Shown here one piece after another: positions 25,350 to 35,176 of a stretch of DNA of 64,000 nucleotides (its first letter is position 1; each line of letters begins with the position of its first letter). The notes below the pieces were generated by a model. It had not been told where the DNA came from and made no database searches. It worked only from the letters and a program-made list of their open reading frames with translations. The DNA comes from Pseudaquidulcibacter saccharophilus (GTDB lineage: Bacteria > Pseudomonadota > Alphaproteobacteria > Caulobacterales > Aquidulcibacteraceae). A program made the position numbers and the translations under genes. The stretch spans positions 434,001 to 498,000 of the forward strand of contig NZ_JAHWUS010000003.1 in assembly GCF_019455445.1 (NCBI RefSeq), read 5' to 3'.

Positions 25350-26339
25350 TTAATTTTGTATTTTTTGAAGTTGCTTTTCCCACGCCAATGCATCACGGAT
25401 GATTTTTTCAAGATCGTTTAAGTGTGGTTTCCAATTAAGTTTAGTTAGTGCTTTTTCATTATCGGCAACAACTTTTACGGCGTCACCGATTCTTCTTGGC
25501 GAAAATTCTACGTTGAAGTCTTTACCATAAACTTTCTTAACGGTTTCAATAACTTCAAGCACGCTATAACCCGTTCCATAGCCGCAATTGGCCACCAATG
25601 ATCCGTTGTTTTGGTTTAGGTATTCAAGTGCGCAAATATGTGCATTAACCAAATCCCATACGTGGATATAATCACGAATACAGCTTCCATCAGGAGTAGG
25701 ATAGTCAGTTCCGTAAACTTCTATCTTATCCCGCTTACCCGTTGCAGTTTCGCAAACAACTTTTATCAAATGAGTTGCCCCCTTGGTGGATTGTCCAGTG
25801 CGCCCCATAGGATCAGCGCCAGCAACATTGAAATAGCGTAATGCAACATAATTAAAATCATATGCCGCCGCACAATCGCGCAGCATATATTCGGTCATTA
25901 ATTTTGAAGTTCCATAGGGAGATTCAGGTGATAATGGTTCGTCTTCGGTAACTTTTTTATCTGTTTTCGGGGTTCCATAAACTGCGGCTGTTGATGAAAA
26001 AATGAATTTATTAATTCCATTCTGAACCGCAAACTCAATAAGCTTCATGGTTTTGCAGGTATTGTTGGAATAATATTTAAGAGGTTCGACAACCGATTCA
26101 GGAACGATTACAGAGCCAGCAAAATTGATAATTGCTTTGATATCTTGTTCTTTATGAATTTGTGAAAGAATTGTCGCATCTGCAATATCGCCTTCATAAA
26201 ATGTAGCACTCGGAGAAACTGCCCATTTAAAGCCCGTGGAAAGATTATCGAGTACTGCAACTTTATGGCCAGCATCAATTAATGCCCAAACCATATGTGA
26301 ACCGATGAAACCTGCACCGCCAGTTACTAAAATAGTCAT
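25350..26339 (-). CDS. galE: UDP-glucose 4-epimerase
   Basis: 329-residue extended SDR enzyme interconverting UDP-glucose and UDP-galactose. It shows the NAD motif [15 protein letters not shown], the Ser/Thr-Tyr-Lys active site (SSTAAVYGTP and SPYGTSKLM), LRYFNVAGADPMGR, and RDYIHVWDLVNAH. It is convergent with manC, with only 12 bases between stops, and starts a minus-strand pair with the next glycosyltransferase. Confidence 0.93.
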   Translation of the reverse strand: MTILVTGGAGFIGSHMVWALIDAGHKVAVLDNLSTGFKWAVSPSATFYEGDIADATILSQIHKEQDIKAIINFAGSVIVPESVVEPLKYYSNNTCKTMKLIEFAVQNGINKFIFSSTAAVYGTPKTDKKVTEDEPLSPESPYGTSKLMTEYMLRDCAAAYDFNYVALRYFNVAGADPMGRTGQSTKGATHLIKVVCETATGKRDKIEVYGTDYPTPDGSCIRDYIHVWDLVNAHICALEYLNQNNGSLVANCGYGTGYSVLEVIETVKKVYGKDFNVEFSPRRIGDAVKVVADNEKALTKLNWKPHLNDLEKIIRDALAWEKQLQKIQN

Positions 26340-26398
26340 TTAAAGCCCTTTTTGTAAAACTATTAGTTTCTATGTGTTTTGTAAATCGTGTGAATTTG

Positions 26399-28096
26399 TT
26401 ATTTCAGGCTGTACTTGCTTTTAGCGTGATTAACATATTGTGGTAACCAGGGGTCGTGTTTCAAATAATGGTGCCATTTTTCTTGAAATGCCTTGGTTTC
26501 TTTTGCCCTGCGAGAAATTTGATGCGCCGACATATCAGACTCTCTTGATTGGCTTTCATAATGAATGATTTCAGTGTCATTTATTATCATATTATAAAGC
26601 CCCAGTTCTCGCATTTTGAGGCATAAATCAACGTCGTTGTAAGTTATTGGAAAATTGTATTCATCAAACCCGCCACATTTTGAAAAATTTGCGGCACTAA
26701 TTGCCAAAAGCGCACCTGTTACGGCGCTTCTTAAAGAATTATATTTTATTGCATCATTTATAAATTCATTATTTTCATTGGCGTGTACGTATAAATGTCC
26801 GCAACCTTGATTAATGCCAAGATAAATTCCGGCATGTTGTAAAGTTTTGTCAGGATATTTTAATTTAGCGCCAACAGCTCCAATATTAGGCTGTTCTATA
26901 TAGTAAGAAATTTTATCGAGCCATAGAGAATCAATTATTTCAACATCATTGTTTAAAAATATTAAAATGTCGCCGCTGGCATGATTGCTTCCAGTATTGC
27001 AGAGTTTTGCGAAATTGAACTCGATAGGTGCATCAATTATTTTTATTTTCTCACTCTTATTTTCTTTGTATTTTTGGTATAATTCGTGAGTTGAAGCTTC
27101 TGTTGATCCGTTATCAACAATAATTATTTCGTAATTAGCGTCATTAGCCCTAGTAATGCTTAAGATACATTGTTGTAAAAGCGATGATTTGTCTTTTGAT
27201 GGTATAATAATGCTAAATTTAGATTGCGAGTAGGGGTAGTGTATTGCTTTTGTGGTTAGGCGCTGGTCATCAAAAAAAATCTCAAATGGCATTTTTTTAT
27301 ATTTTGATTTTTCGATTTCCCAATTGTCTGTAATCTCGCCAGTTGGTATTTGTTTTAAGATTGGAATTTCTTCACCAATTGTTTCCATTAGTATGGGGTC
27401 AAACTCAGGAAAGTCGCTTGAATATTTGTCATAAAATTTGTCAAAAATGATATAAGAAGTATCTGGGTTTTTGTTTATCGCATCTTTGATTATTTCAAAT
27501 GCATCAGCGGTTGCAGTATAATTAGTTTTTATATTAAGTTCATATTTTGCATTTTTAACTTCTAAATACTCATTGCCATTTTGATCTATAAGTCTAATGG
27601 CAATTGATGCACACTCTTTAGCAAAAGATTCAAGTGAAATATTGGCATCTTTATTTGCGGCTTTGTAAGAGAGTGCGCTTAAAGGACCGATAAAGTCGCT
27701 TTTATTATTTCCAATGGTAATAGATTGGGGGAGATTGTTTTTCCGATTCGCAATAAAACATGCAATTTTCTTTATTATTGCACTTGGATTCCCAATATTT
27801 GTTATGATTTTTTTTATGGCTAATATTAAAAAATGCAACTTACCAATGTTTTTTATTTTAATTTTATTTGTTATATCTTTAAGTTCATTATCATAAATGC
27901 GCGATATTGATTCTATTATAAGAGTGCAATTTTCCGCATTTATTATAGAGATTTGCTCTTCTTTGGGTGCGAGAGAAAAAGATATTATGTTTCCATTTTC
28001 TTCAATAATTTTAATAAAAATGGCTATATTGGATTGGTTGCAAAATATATTAGCGCCTTTTTTTATGGCTATTTTTATTGGCGGCGTGGTCTTCAA
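26399..28096 (-). CDS. Glycosyltransferase family 2 with long N-terminal extension
   Basis: 565 residues. The last ~280 form a GT2 (GT-A) domain: FSIIIPSKDKSSLLQQC, IVDNGSTEAS, the metal-binding LIFLNNDVEI, then LKYPDKTLQHAGIYLG and YNDVDLCLKMRELGLY, ending HYLKHDPWLPQYVN. This resembles rhamnosyl/galactosyl transferases of O-antigen loci. The first ~285 residues are Ile/Lys/Asn-rich and not recognised. The same C-terminal domain type occurs in the gene at 31109. The donor sugar is not known. It is upstream of galE and may be cotranscribed with it. Confidence 0.8.
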   Translation of the reverse strand: MKTTPPIKIAIKKGANIFCNQSNIAIFIKIIEENGNIISFSLAPKEEQISIINAENCTLIIESISRIYDNELKDITNKIKIKNIGKLHFLILAIKKIITNIGNPSAIIKKIACFIANRKNNLPQSITIGNNKSDFIGPLSALSYKAANKDANISLESFAKECASIAIRLIDQNGNEYLEVKNAKYELNIKTNYTATADAFEIIKDAINKNPDTSYIIFDKFYDKYSSDFPEFDPILMETIGEEIPILKQIPTGEITDNWEIEKSKYKKMPFEIFFDDQRLTTKAIHYPYSQSKFSIIIPSKDKSSLLQQCILSITRANDANYEIIIVDNGSTEASTHELYQKYKENKSEKIKIIDAPIEFNFAKLCNTGSNHASGDILIFLNNDVEIIDSLWLDKISYYIEQPNIGAVGAKLKYPDKTLQHAGIYLGINQGCGHLYVHANENNEFINDAIKYNSLRSAVTGALLAISAANFSKCGGFDEYNFPITYNDVDLCLKMRELGLYNMIINDTEIIHYESQSRESDMSAHQISRRAKETKAFQEKWHHYLKHDPWLPQYVNHAKSKYSLK

Positions 28097-28387
28097 TTTA
28101 AAAAATCCAGTATGGCTTTAATGCAACGGTTGTTACCATAAAACAGAATGACATAATATCAACAAATAATTATTTTAATAAAAAATATGTCCATAAATAT
28201 TAAAAACTATAAGCAGGAATGTAAAATTAATGTCTATTTTTAAGTATCTAAATTTTATAAAAATTAACATTTTCCGCAAAAGCTGTAAGTGAATTAAACT
28301 TGCTTTTATATTTATAATAGTATACCTAGCCGCAAAATTTAAAAGATTTTGTTATTTCCAATATTACTTATAAAAGAACAAATATAA

Positions 28388-29173
28388 ATGAATTATCAAC
28401 GTGCTTTTAAAGATCTTAACACTGCCATTTCGATGTCACATGTTTGGATACATCAAGCCTATCACGAAGTCTCAGCTAAATATAAAAGAACTATTCTTGG
28501 GTCGCTTTGGATCTCTGGATCTATGGTTGCAACCGCATTGTCCATGGCGATTATCTTTGGGGGTATCTTTGGACAAAGTCTACAAGTATTCTTCCCGTTC
28601 GTTCTTTCTGGGTTAATTGCATTTTCCATGGCAATTTTTCCGTTTGCAGAGGGGCAAGAAACATTCATGTCCAATGCAAATATTATAAGAAACCATGCAT
28701 ACCCATTTATGTATTATGTTTTCGAAACGGTTAGTAAAAATGTGATTCTAGTTATGCACCATTTTGTGATATTTTTTATTGCAGTGGTCCTAAGTAATGC
28801 ATTTAAAGTAACCCATTGGTCAATCATTTTGGCAATTCCGCTAGTAATTATTAATATGTGTGCTTGGACTACGGTAACTGCTATGGTTGCGGCACGTTTT
28901 CGTGATTTAAGGTTCTTATTACCATATGTTGCGCAATTATTCTCCGTATTGACACCAGTATTTTGGCAACCGAGCCAAATTTCAGGTTGGCGTATGTATA
29001 TTGTCCATTTGAACCCAATATGGGGACTTCTTGAAATTATTCGGTCGCCATTATTAGGTAAAGCTGCACCGGAACAAGCATGGATACTTGCTATTTCAAG
29101 CTGTGTTGTAGGTATCGTTTTATGGCTTATTTTCTTCCCTCTTTCACGTCGTCGTATTCCGTTCTGGATTTAA
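28388..29173 (+). CDS. Polysaccharide ABC exporter, permease subunit (Wzm/KpsM type)
   Basis: 261-residue ABC-2 type membrane protein with about six helices. It starts with a cytoplasmic amphipathic part containing AYHEVSAKYKRTILGSLWI, typical of O-antigen/capsule permeases, and has the conserved LRFLLPYVAQLFSVLTPVFW and HLNPIWGLLEIIRSPLLG near the end. It pairs with the ATPase that begins 9 bases later. It would export the undecaprenyl- or lipid-linked glycan through the inner membrane. Confidence 0.9.
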   Translation: MNYQRAFKDLNTAISMSHVWIHQAYHEVSAKYKRTILGSLWISGSMVATALSMAIIFGGIFGQSLQVFFPFVLSGLIAFSMAIFPFAEGQETFMSNANIIRNHAYPFMYYVFETVSKNVILVMHHFVIFFIAVVLSNAFKVTHWSIILAIPLVIINMCAWTTVTAMVAARFRDLRFLLPYVAQLFSVLTPVFWQPSQISGWRMYIVHLNPIWGLLEIIRSPLLGKAAPEQAWILAISSCVVGIVLWLIFFPLSRRRIPFWI

Positions 29174-29182
29174 GGTTTTAAG

Positions 29183-29932
29183 ATGGCAGTTATTGAATTA
29201 AAAAATGTAGATTTGGCATACCCAATTTATTCGGTACGCGCACAATCGCTAAGAAATGCTATTGCCAACTTTGCAGTTGGCGGCAAACTACTAAAAAGCG
29301 GAAAAGATGTCGTTCATGTTAAAGCATTAGACAAAGTTAGCTTTAAACTAAATGAAGGCGACCGTATGGGGATTATCGGACATAACGGTGCCGGTAAGAC
29401 AACTTTATTAAAAGTTCTAGCCGGTGTTTATGAACCAGATAAGGGCGCTATTAAAATTTCAGGAAGAATTTCTTCTATGATTGATATAAGTCTTGGCTTG
29501 GATACAGAGCTTACTGGCCGTGAAAATATCATAAATATGGGCCGTATGCGTGGTTATACAACCAAGCAAATCTTGCAAAAGATGGACAGCATTATCGAGT
29601 TTTCGGATTTAGGGCAGTTTATTGATATTCCGATTAAAACCTACTCAGCTGGTATGACTACACGTCTTGTGTTTGCTGTGGCTACATCATTAGAACCTGA
29701 TATTCTTCTTATGGATGAATGGATTGGGGCAGGGGATGCCAGTTTCTTTGACAAAGCATTGAACCGTATTAATAACATACTTGAAAATTCAAGGGTTATG
29801 GTTCTTGCTACGCATAGTTTTCACCTAGTTAAAGAAACTTGTAATAAAGTTCTGGTTCTTGATAGAGGATCACAAGTTTATTTTGGCGATATTGCGGGAT
29901 GGGATTTTGACAAGATGTGTGCCATAAGCTAG
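29183..29932 (+). CDS. Polysaccharide ABC exporter, ATPase subunit (Wzt/KpsT type)
   Basis: 249 residues. Walker A is GHNGAGKTTLLKVLAG at about residues 66-81, the Q-loop region reads SMIDISLGLDTELTGREN, the signature is YSAGMTTRLVFAVAT, Walker B is DILLMDEWIGAGD, and the switch His is in LATHSFH. It is the short form, ending soon after the nucleotide-binding domain, without the C-terminal carbohydrate-binding module of O9a-type Wzt. This suggests recognition does not depend on a terminal cap bound by Wzt. Confidence 0.92.
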   Translation: MAVIELKNVDLAYPIYSVRAQSLRNAIANFAVGGKLLKSGKDVVHVKALDKVSFKLNEGDRMGIIGHNGAGKTTLLKVLAGVYEPDKGAIKISGRISSMIDISLGLDTELTGRENIINMGRMRGYTTKQILQKMDSIIEFSDLGQFIDIPIKTYSAGMTTRLVFAVATSLEPDILLMDEWIGAGDASFFDKALNRINNILENSRVMVLATHSFHLVKETCNKVLVLDRGSQVYFGDIAGWDFDKMCAIS

Positions 29933-29950
29933 TAATATTTAAATAAATCC

Positions 29951-31108
29951 ATGTCCAAATTAATAGCGTTTGCTGATGAAATATATAAAAATGGGGGCTA
30001 TTATGACGTATCCCCCATTGGTGAATTGATTGATATTTCAGGGAAAACAGCTTTTCTTGAAAAGAAATTATTTGACTCAAGTGAAGTTAAACGTGCGAAG
30101 GCAAATTTATATTCACATGATGATAACTTCATAAACAATATTAATAATCTTTATGATGTAATAAATACTACTAACAGCAAATGTTCTGCGTCATATGCAA
30201 TAAAGTTAAAAGATGTAATCATCCACGATAATATTTTGTATGTAAAATATGGTAATGAATACCGTGAATTTTATTATACTTCTCGTCCCAATGATGCCCC
30301 GCATGCAAGGCACCTTTCACAAGAAGAAATAAACAGTGCTGCAAAACGCACAATTAATTGCTCTGATAGTGAAATTATTTATTTTGGCGGGGTTGGCGGC
30401 TTTAATTATGGCCACTTCCTAATTGATGATTTGGCAAAGGTTAAATATATTCGGGAAAGTGATGTTCCTGTTACAATATTAATGCAATCTTATGGGAAAA
30501 TTGATTGTGTTAAGGTTGATGCCATTTCAAACTTTACGCCAAATCATAATAACAGCTTTAAATTTATCTTGCCTGGTGAAGTAGTTTATTGCCCAGAGAT
30601 AACATATATATGTCCTATAAGTTTTCATCCATACACAAAAAATCTTAATGCAATAAACTATGTAAAAGAGATGTGTAAGGATGAAATAGGCGATTCCCAA
30701 AAATGCAATCGCCGAATTTTTGTTGGTAGAAGCCAAAAGATGGGACGGAATATTGCAAATTTAAAGCAATTGCTTCCAATCATTAAAGAGTATGATTTTG
30801 AAATCATAGAGCCTGAAAAGCATTCATTTCGTGCGCAATTGAAAATGTTTCAAGAGGCCGAAATAGTTGTTGGAATAATGGGGGCTGCTATGTGCAACAC
30901 CATATTTGCACCAACCAATTTAAAAACAATCTACCTTGCACCCAATGAGTGGGTTGAACCATTCTATTGGGATTTGGCGGCGTCTATGGGCCATGAATAT
31001 AATGTTATATATGGTCAAAGACGCTATGATAATGAGCTTGCACACTTTGATAATTTCGAAATCGACCCATCCATTTTGCAATATGAAATTGAAAAAGCAA
31101 TTTCATAA
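29951..31108 (+). CDS. GT61-family (DUF563) glycosyltransferase
   Basis: 385 residues. The second half matches the GT61/DUF563 family: FGGVGGFNYGHFLIDDLAKV with the NYGHF motif, RRIFVGRSQ, then IIEPEKHSFRAQLKMFQEAE and the conserved GIMGAAMCNTIFAPTNLKTI (hGAaxxN). Members transfer xylose, GlcNAc or other sugars. The donor here is unknown. It follows the ABC transporter genes by 18 bases and ends back-to-back with the next minus-strand gene (stops adjacent at 31108/31109). Confidence 0.83.
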   Translation: MSKLIAFADEIYKNGGYYDVSPIGELIDISGKTAFLEKKLFDSSEVKRAKANLYSHDDNFINNINNLYDVINTTNSKCSASYAIKLKDVIIHDNILYVKYGNEYREFYYTSRPNDAPHARHLSQEEINSAAKRTINCSDSEIIYFGGVGGFNYGHFLIDDLAKVKYIRESDVPVTILMQSYGKIDCVKVDAISNFTPNHNNSFKFILPGEVVYCPEITYICPISFHPYTKNLNAINYVKEMCKDEIGDSQKCNRRIFVGRSQKMGRNIANLKQLLPIIKEYDFEIIEPEKHSFRAQLKMFQEAEIVVGIMGAAMCNTIFAPTNLKTIYLAPNEWVEPFYWDLAASMGHEYNVIYGQRRYDNELAHFDNFEIDPSILQYEIEKAIS

Positions 31109-33223
31109 TTATGGTATTGGCACCCTAGTTTCATCGGCAAGTGAGAAATCATCAGATGTTAAACTAAGGTTAGGGTTATAATAAGGATCCTTATCAAATA
31201 AGTGTCCCCATTTATCTTCCATGAATTTAACTTCTGATGCAAAACGCGCTTGTTTTTGAGGCGTATTTTCTGAGCCACGTGAAATTGATTCATGGTGATA
31301 TAGTTCGGCATAGGGGGTAAAGATATTACGGTACCCTTTATCTGAAACTTTTAGGCATAAATCGACATCGTTAAAAGCAACTTGTAGCGTTTCTTCATAC
31401 CCACCAACTAAATCAAATACTTCGCGCCGCATCATAAGGCACGCCGCAGTAACGGCTAAAAAAGCCTGATGGTGAATAGCGCGGCAAAAATACCCATTGT
31501 GACCTTTGGGAAGGTGTTTATGGGCATGCCCCGCAACGCCACCCATGCCAATTATTACACCGGCATGCTGTATGGTGTTATCGGGGTACCAAAGACGTGC
31601 ACCAACGCAACCTATATCGTCTCTCTGCGCCCATGATAACATTTCTTCAAGCCAATCTGGACTTATGATTTCGATATCATTGTTAAGAAAGACTAATATT
31701 TCGCCTTTTGCTAATTTTACCGCATCATTATTTAGTTTAGAGAAGTTGAATGGAATAGGGGCGTCAATAATTTTTATTTTGTTTGATTTGATTGTTTCAA
31801 AATATTCAAACGTTTCAGGTTTTTCGCTATTATTGTTAATAATCAATATTTCATAATTCGCATATGTTGTAAGTTTAGTAAGCGAGGTTATGCAAATTTC
31901 TAATAATTCTTTGCAGTCTTTAGTAGGAATTATAATACTTATTAAAGGTGTAGACTTTAGATCATAACGAACACGGTAATGCCCAGTTTGTTTGTTGGCT
32001 ATTGTAACACTTGCGGACTGATTAATTCTTTCAAGATGTTCGGCAACGGCTTTTAAACCGGCTTCTGAGGCATAGTTTTTTTCGTTTACATCGAGTGCCG
32101 TTGAACCTGCAATTGCACGCCAATGATAAAGAATGCGTGGAATATGATGAATCTTATCCGCACCACAAATTTCATAGATTCGTAAAGCTAAATCATGATC
32201 TTGTGAGCCTTCAAGCCCTTTTCTGAAACCATTTACTTTTCTGACTATACTATGACGATAAACGCCAAAATGTGAAATCATGTTTTGGGCAAGAAATAGT
32301 TCGTAATTAAACTCTGATTTAAAATAAGGGTCGAAAAGGGTTCCATCTTCACCAATTTTGTCTTCATCTGAATAGATAATGTCTAAATCAGGGTTGTTAT
32401 TTATTGCATCTACAACAAAGTAAATTGCATCAGGGGTTAATTCATCATCATGGTCCAATAAGCCTATAAATTCACCTGTAGCAATTTCAATGGCTGAGTT
32501 GGAACATTCAGAGATGTGACCATTTTCTTTGCGGAAAACATATTTGATTCTGCTATCTTTTTCGGCATATTTCTCAATAATTTCACGAACCTTGGCATTC
32601 GGCGAGTTATCATCGGCAATGCAAAGCTCCCAATTATCGTAATATTGATTAATCACCGACAAGATTGCTTTTTCAAAATATTCCAAAGGTGGATTATAAA
32701 CCGGCATTACCACAGAAATTTTTGGCTTGTGCGTAAAGCTTGCGATTTTATCAATTGCCCGGCGTGGACTAATCGTTAGTTTTTCAACATTATGCTCGCG
32801 CCACACTTCATAGTCTGCAAGTTTTTTTAAGCTTATATCTTGAGAGATTTTTATAAAACGTGCGGTACGGTTCTCTTCATTGCCATAGTTTTTATAGTGA
32901 AAAAAACCATCAAGGCCTGATGCGCGCACATCTGAATGGAATTCTTCATACCATTGATTATCAAAAAAGCGCCCTGCCTTACCTTTTCTATACCCATTCA
33001 ATAAGAAATGTTCCAAAGGTGACATATTTTCAGGGGGGGGATCCAATAATTGATTGAGATAAAATTCATCATCAAACAATTCGGGTTTTTGACCAAATGT
33101 CTTTAGTAATTTTATGGCAGACCTATTATTGTGCAAACTACTAGAAGCACGATAATTCATACGTAAACGCATCAAAAAAGTTGAAATCTTGTTTGCGCTA
33201 AAGCGGATAAAAGAAACAGACAA
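31109..33223 (-). CDS. Large protein with two GT2 domains and an N-terminal repeat module
   Basis: 704 residues. Residues ~50-140 hold two copies of a repeat (FDDEFYLNQL...PLEHFLLNGYRKGKAG and FDNQWYEEF...FFHYKNYGNEENR). GT2 domain one (~170-390) has ISVVMPVYNPPLEYFEKAIL and GLLDHDDELTPDA. GT2 domain two (~430-660) has ISIIIPTKDCKELLEICI, LVFLNNDIEI, QHAGVIIGMGG and FNDVDLCLKVSDKGY. Both have the DxD-like metal motif, so both may be active. Such two-domain enzymes build alternating linkages in O-antigens. The N-terminal module recurs in the neighbouring protein at 33295. Confidence 0.85.
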   Translation of the reverse strand: MSVSFIRFSANKISTFLMRLRMNYRASSSLHNNRSAIKLLKTFGQKPELFDDEFYLNQLLDPPPENMSPLEHFLLNGYRKGKAGRFFDNQWYEEFHSDVRASGLDGFFHYKNYGNEENRTARFIKISQDISLKKLADYEVWREHNVEKLTISPRRAIDKIASFTHKPKISVVMPVYNPPLEYFEKAILSVINQYYDNWELCIADDNSPNAKVREIIEKYAEKDSRIKYVFRKENGHISECSNSAIEIATGEFIGLLDHDDELTPDAIYFVVDAINNNPDLDIIYSDEDKIGEDGTLFDPYFKSEFNYELFLAQNMISHFGVYRHSIVRKVNGFRKGLEGSQDHDLALRIYEICGADKIHHIPRILYHWRAIAGSTALDVNEKNYASEAGLKAVAEHLERINQSASVTIANKQTGHYRVRYDLKSTPLISIIIPTKDCKELLEICITSLTKLTTYANYEILIINNNSEKPETFEYFETIKSNKIKIIDAPIPFNFSKLNNDAVKLAKGEILVFLNNDIEIISPDWLEEMLSWAQRDDIGCVGARLWYPDNTIQHAGVIIGMGGVAGHAHKHLPKGHNGYFCRAIHHQAFLAVTAACLMMRREVFDLVGGYEETLQVAFNDVDLCLKVSDKGYRNIFTPYAELYHHESISRGSENTPQKQARFASEVKFMEDKWGHLFDKDPYYNPNLSLTSDDFSLADETRVPIP

Positions 33224-33294
33224 AACCTATCCTTGATTATTTATTATTGCCGGATTAATGTAGAGTTATTGAAAATTGTAATAGATTAAAATAA

Positions 33295-34431
33295 ATGTTT
33301 TTTCAACGCGCTAATAATGATATTTTACTTCAAAAAATAGTTGATAATAATCTTCTTAATATTGAATGGTATTCTTTAGAATATTCACTTGTTGGTGATA
33401 ATGAATATTGCTTGAATCATTATCGTAAAATTGGGTTTAAAAATAATTATGACCCTGGTCCATATTTTAATCATAAATTTTATTTGGCAAAAAACCCCGA
33501 TCTAAATAATTATAAAGGTTCATTGATTGAGCATTATGTGAATTATGGGATTAATGAAGGTCGTATCAGTTCTCAATATTCGCTCGATTTAAATGAGATT
33601 GCGATTAAACAAGAAATTATTGCATCTAGGATGTTTGATTTTGAATTTTATGCAAATAATTATTCAAATAAAATTCCACTAGGCGTGGATATTCTTGACC
33701 ACTATATAAAATTTGGCGCATGCATGGGATATGCGCCATTTGCCGATTTTGATTATAATTTCTACTGGGGGCAAAATCCCAATCTATTTGCGCAATGTAG
33801 TGCAAATTCAGTAACAACATTTCTTGATTATATTCGAAATGGCCATGCAAAAGGGGCCTTAACAATCGCACCTTTTGGTTTTTATGAGATTATCAATGAA
33901 GCTATAAATGATTTAGTTGATATTGAACCAAGTCTAAGTTTTTTAGAGATTGAAAAAATAAAATATAATCAAAGAAGCGTCCAAGAAAAAGGGCTTCAAT
34001 CGCTTAAAGAACTAATGCTAAATCTTCCGAAAAATATTAAAAAAATATATTTCGGAAATAGCGATATTAATTTTGATGGATATAAAATCGATATTGATAA
34101 TATTAAAGATTTAACGCCGCAGCTTGTTCGCACTGTAATAGAAATTTCTTGCCCTAAAGAGGCTTTTATTGACCTTAATCCAATGAATATTGAATGTATC
34201 AAAAATTATGGACGTGGCCTTAAAAACATATCTAAAATCAATTTATTACATCAATATACTGCTAAAGACGAGATGATAAAAACCTATAATATTTGGTTCA
34301 AATATTCTGATTTATGCAACTTAATAATAATGGATAATGCGAATACCGCGTATGAAATTATTGAAAAATTTCTTCCCAAAAAACTCCAAAATAATAGAAT
34401 AAGCATCAAAAAGCCCGGTGAGACATTATGA
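33295..34431 (+). CDS. Uncharacterised protein with FY...HY repeats, coupled to a glycosyltransferase
   Basis: 378 residues, no recognised enzyme domain. The first ~200 contain about four degenerate repeats of about 45-55 residues: a (D/N)-x-x-(F/W)Y start, often NPDL or NPNL, then a (H/D)Y-x-x-x-G end. Examples are FNHKFYLAKNPDLNNY with HYVNYGINEGR, and FDYNFYWGQNPNLFAQ with DYIRNGHAKGA. The same module is N-terminal in the adjacent glycosyltransferase at 31109. The rest is Ile/Asn/Lys-rich and unrecognised. Its TGA overlaps the next ATG (ATGA), so it is probably a translationally coupled partner of the small GT2. The gene lacks a clear ribosome binding site at 33295. Confidence 0.6.
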   Translation: MFFQRANNDILLQKIVDNNLLNIEWYSLEYSLVGDNEYCLNHYRKIGFKNNYDPGPYFNHKFYLAKNPDLNNYKGSLIEHYVNYGINEGRISSQYSLDLNEIAIKQEIIASRMFDFEFYANNYSNKIPLGVDILDHYIKFGACMGYAPFADFDYNFYWGQNPNLFAQCSANSVTTFLDYIRNGHAKGALTIAPFGFYEIINEAINDLVDIEPSLSFLEIEKIKYNQRSVQEKGLQSLKELMLNLPKNIKKIYFGNSDINFDGYKIDIDNIKDLTPQLVRTVIEISCPKEAFIDLNPMNIECIKNYGRGLKNISKINLLHQYTAKDEMIKTYNIWFKYSDLCNLIIMDNANTAYEIIEKFLPKKLQNNRISIKKPGETL

Positions 34432-35105
34432 AAAAACTGTCTATAATTATTAATGCGCATAATGAGGGGTTGCTACTTGTGCCCTGCATTAAGTCGGCCA
34501 TTGAAAGTGCAAATTATTCTAGGGTTGGGTATGAAATCATAATTGTTGCGGATAGGCCCAATGCGCAAACAATAGAGACCGCAGAGGCGTTTGCATCAGA
34601 CAGAATAAACATTGATATTGTGGATTATGGGGATCTTGGCTATTCGCGAAACCATGGTATTGCCAATGCAAAAGGTGAATATATTGCATTCCTTGATGGC
34701 GATGACATGTTTGGGAAAACTTGGCTTAAAAAGGCTGTTGAACAAATAGAAGAAGAGGAGGGGGAGGTAATCCTTCATCCGCAATGGAATTTATATTTTG
34801 GAACAAATGATTTTGTCACAAGCCATATAGATTCAAAAAGCATGGAATTTGATACATTATCATTAGAACTTGCAAATTATTGGACCGCCTTGAGTTTTGG
34901 TAAGAAGAAAACCTACCAGAATTTTCCATATAAAAATAATGATATTATAAACGGCTTTGGTTATGAGGATTGGAATTTTAATAAAAGAACCGTCAATGCG
35001 GGCGTAATACACAAGGCCGTACCCCAAACGTATCATGCCATCAGAACAAAAGAGATTTCCATGTTAAGACAGCATGAAGCATCTGGTGTAATTGTTACGA
35101 GGTAG
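34428..35105 (+). CDS. Small family 2 glycosyltransferase
   Basis: 225 residues: LSIIINAHNEGLLLVPCIKS, VADRPNAQ, then GDLGYSRNHGIANAKGEYIA and the metal-binding FLDGDDMFGKTWL, all GT2 features. GFGYEDWNFNKR and YHAIRTKEISMLRQ match the acceptor-side part also seen in the first half of the gene at 35177, so the two are related. It overlaps the preceding gene by four bases. Start ATG at 34428. Confidence 0.82.
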   Translation: MKKLSIIINAHNEGLLLVPCIKSAIESANYSRVGYEIIIVADRPNAQTIETAEAFASDRINIDIVDYGDLGYSRNHGIANAKGEYIAFLDGDDMFGKTWLKKAVEQIEEEEGEVILHPQWNLYFGTNDFVTSHIDSKSMEFDTLSLELANYWTALSFGKKKTYQNFPYKNNDIINGFGYEDWNFNKRTVNAGVIHKAVPQTYHAIRTKEISMLRQHEASGVIVTR

Positions 35106-35176
35106 ATGCTTTACTCGATTCAATTGCATAACATATGCAGAATAATGAAAATAAGGTAAAATTTTTGCTTTAATTT

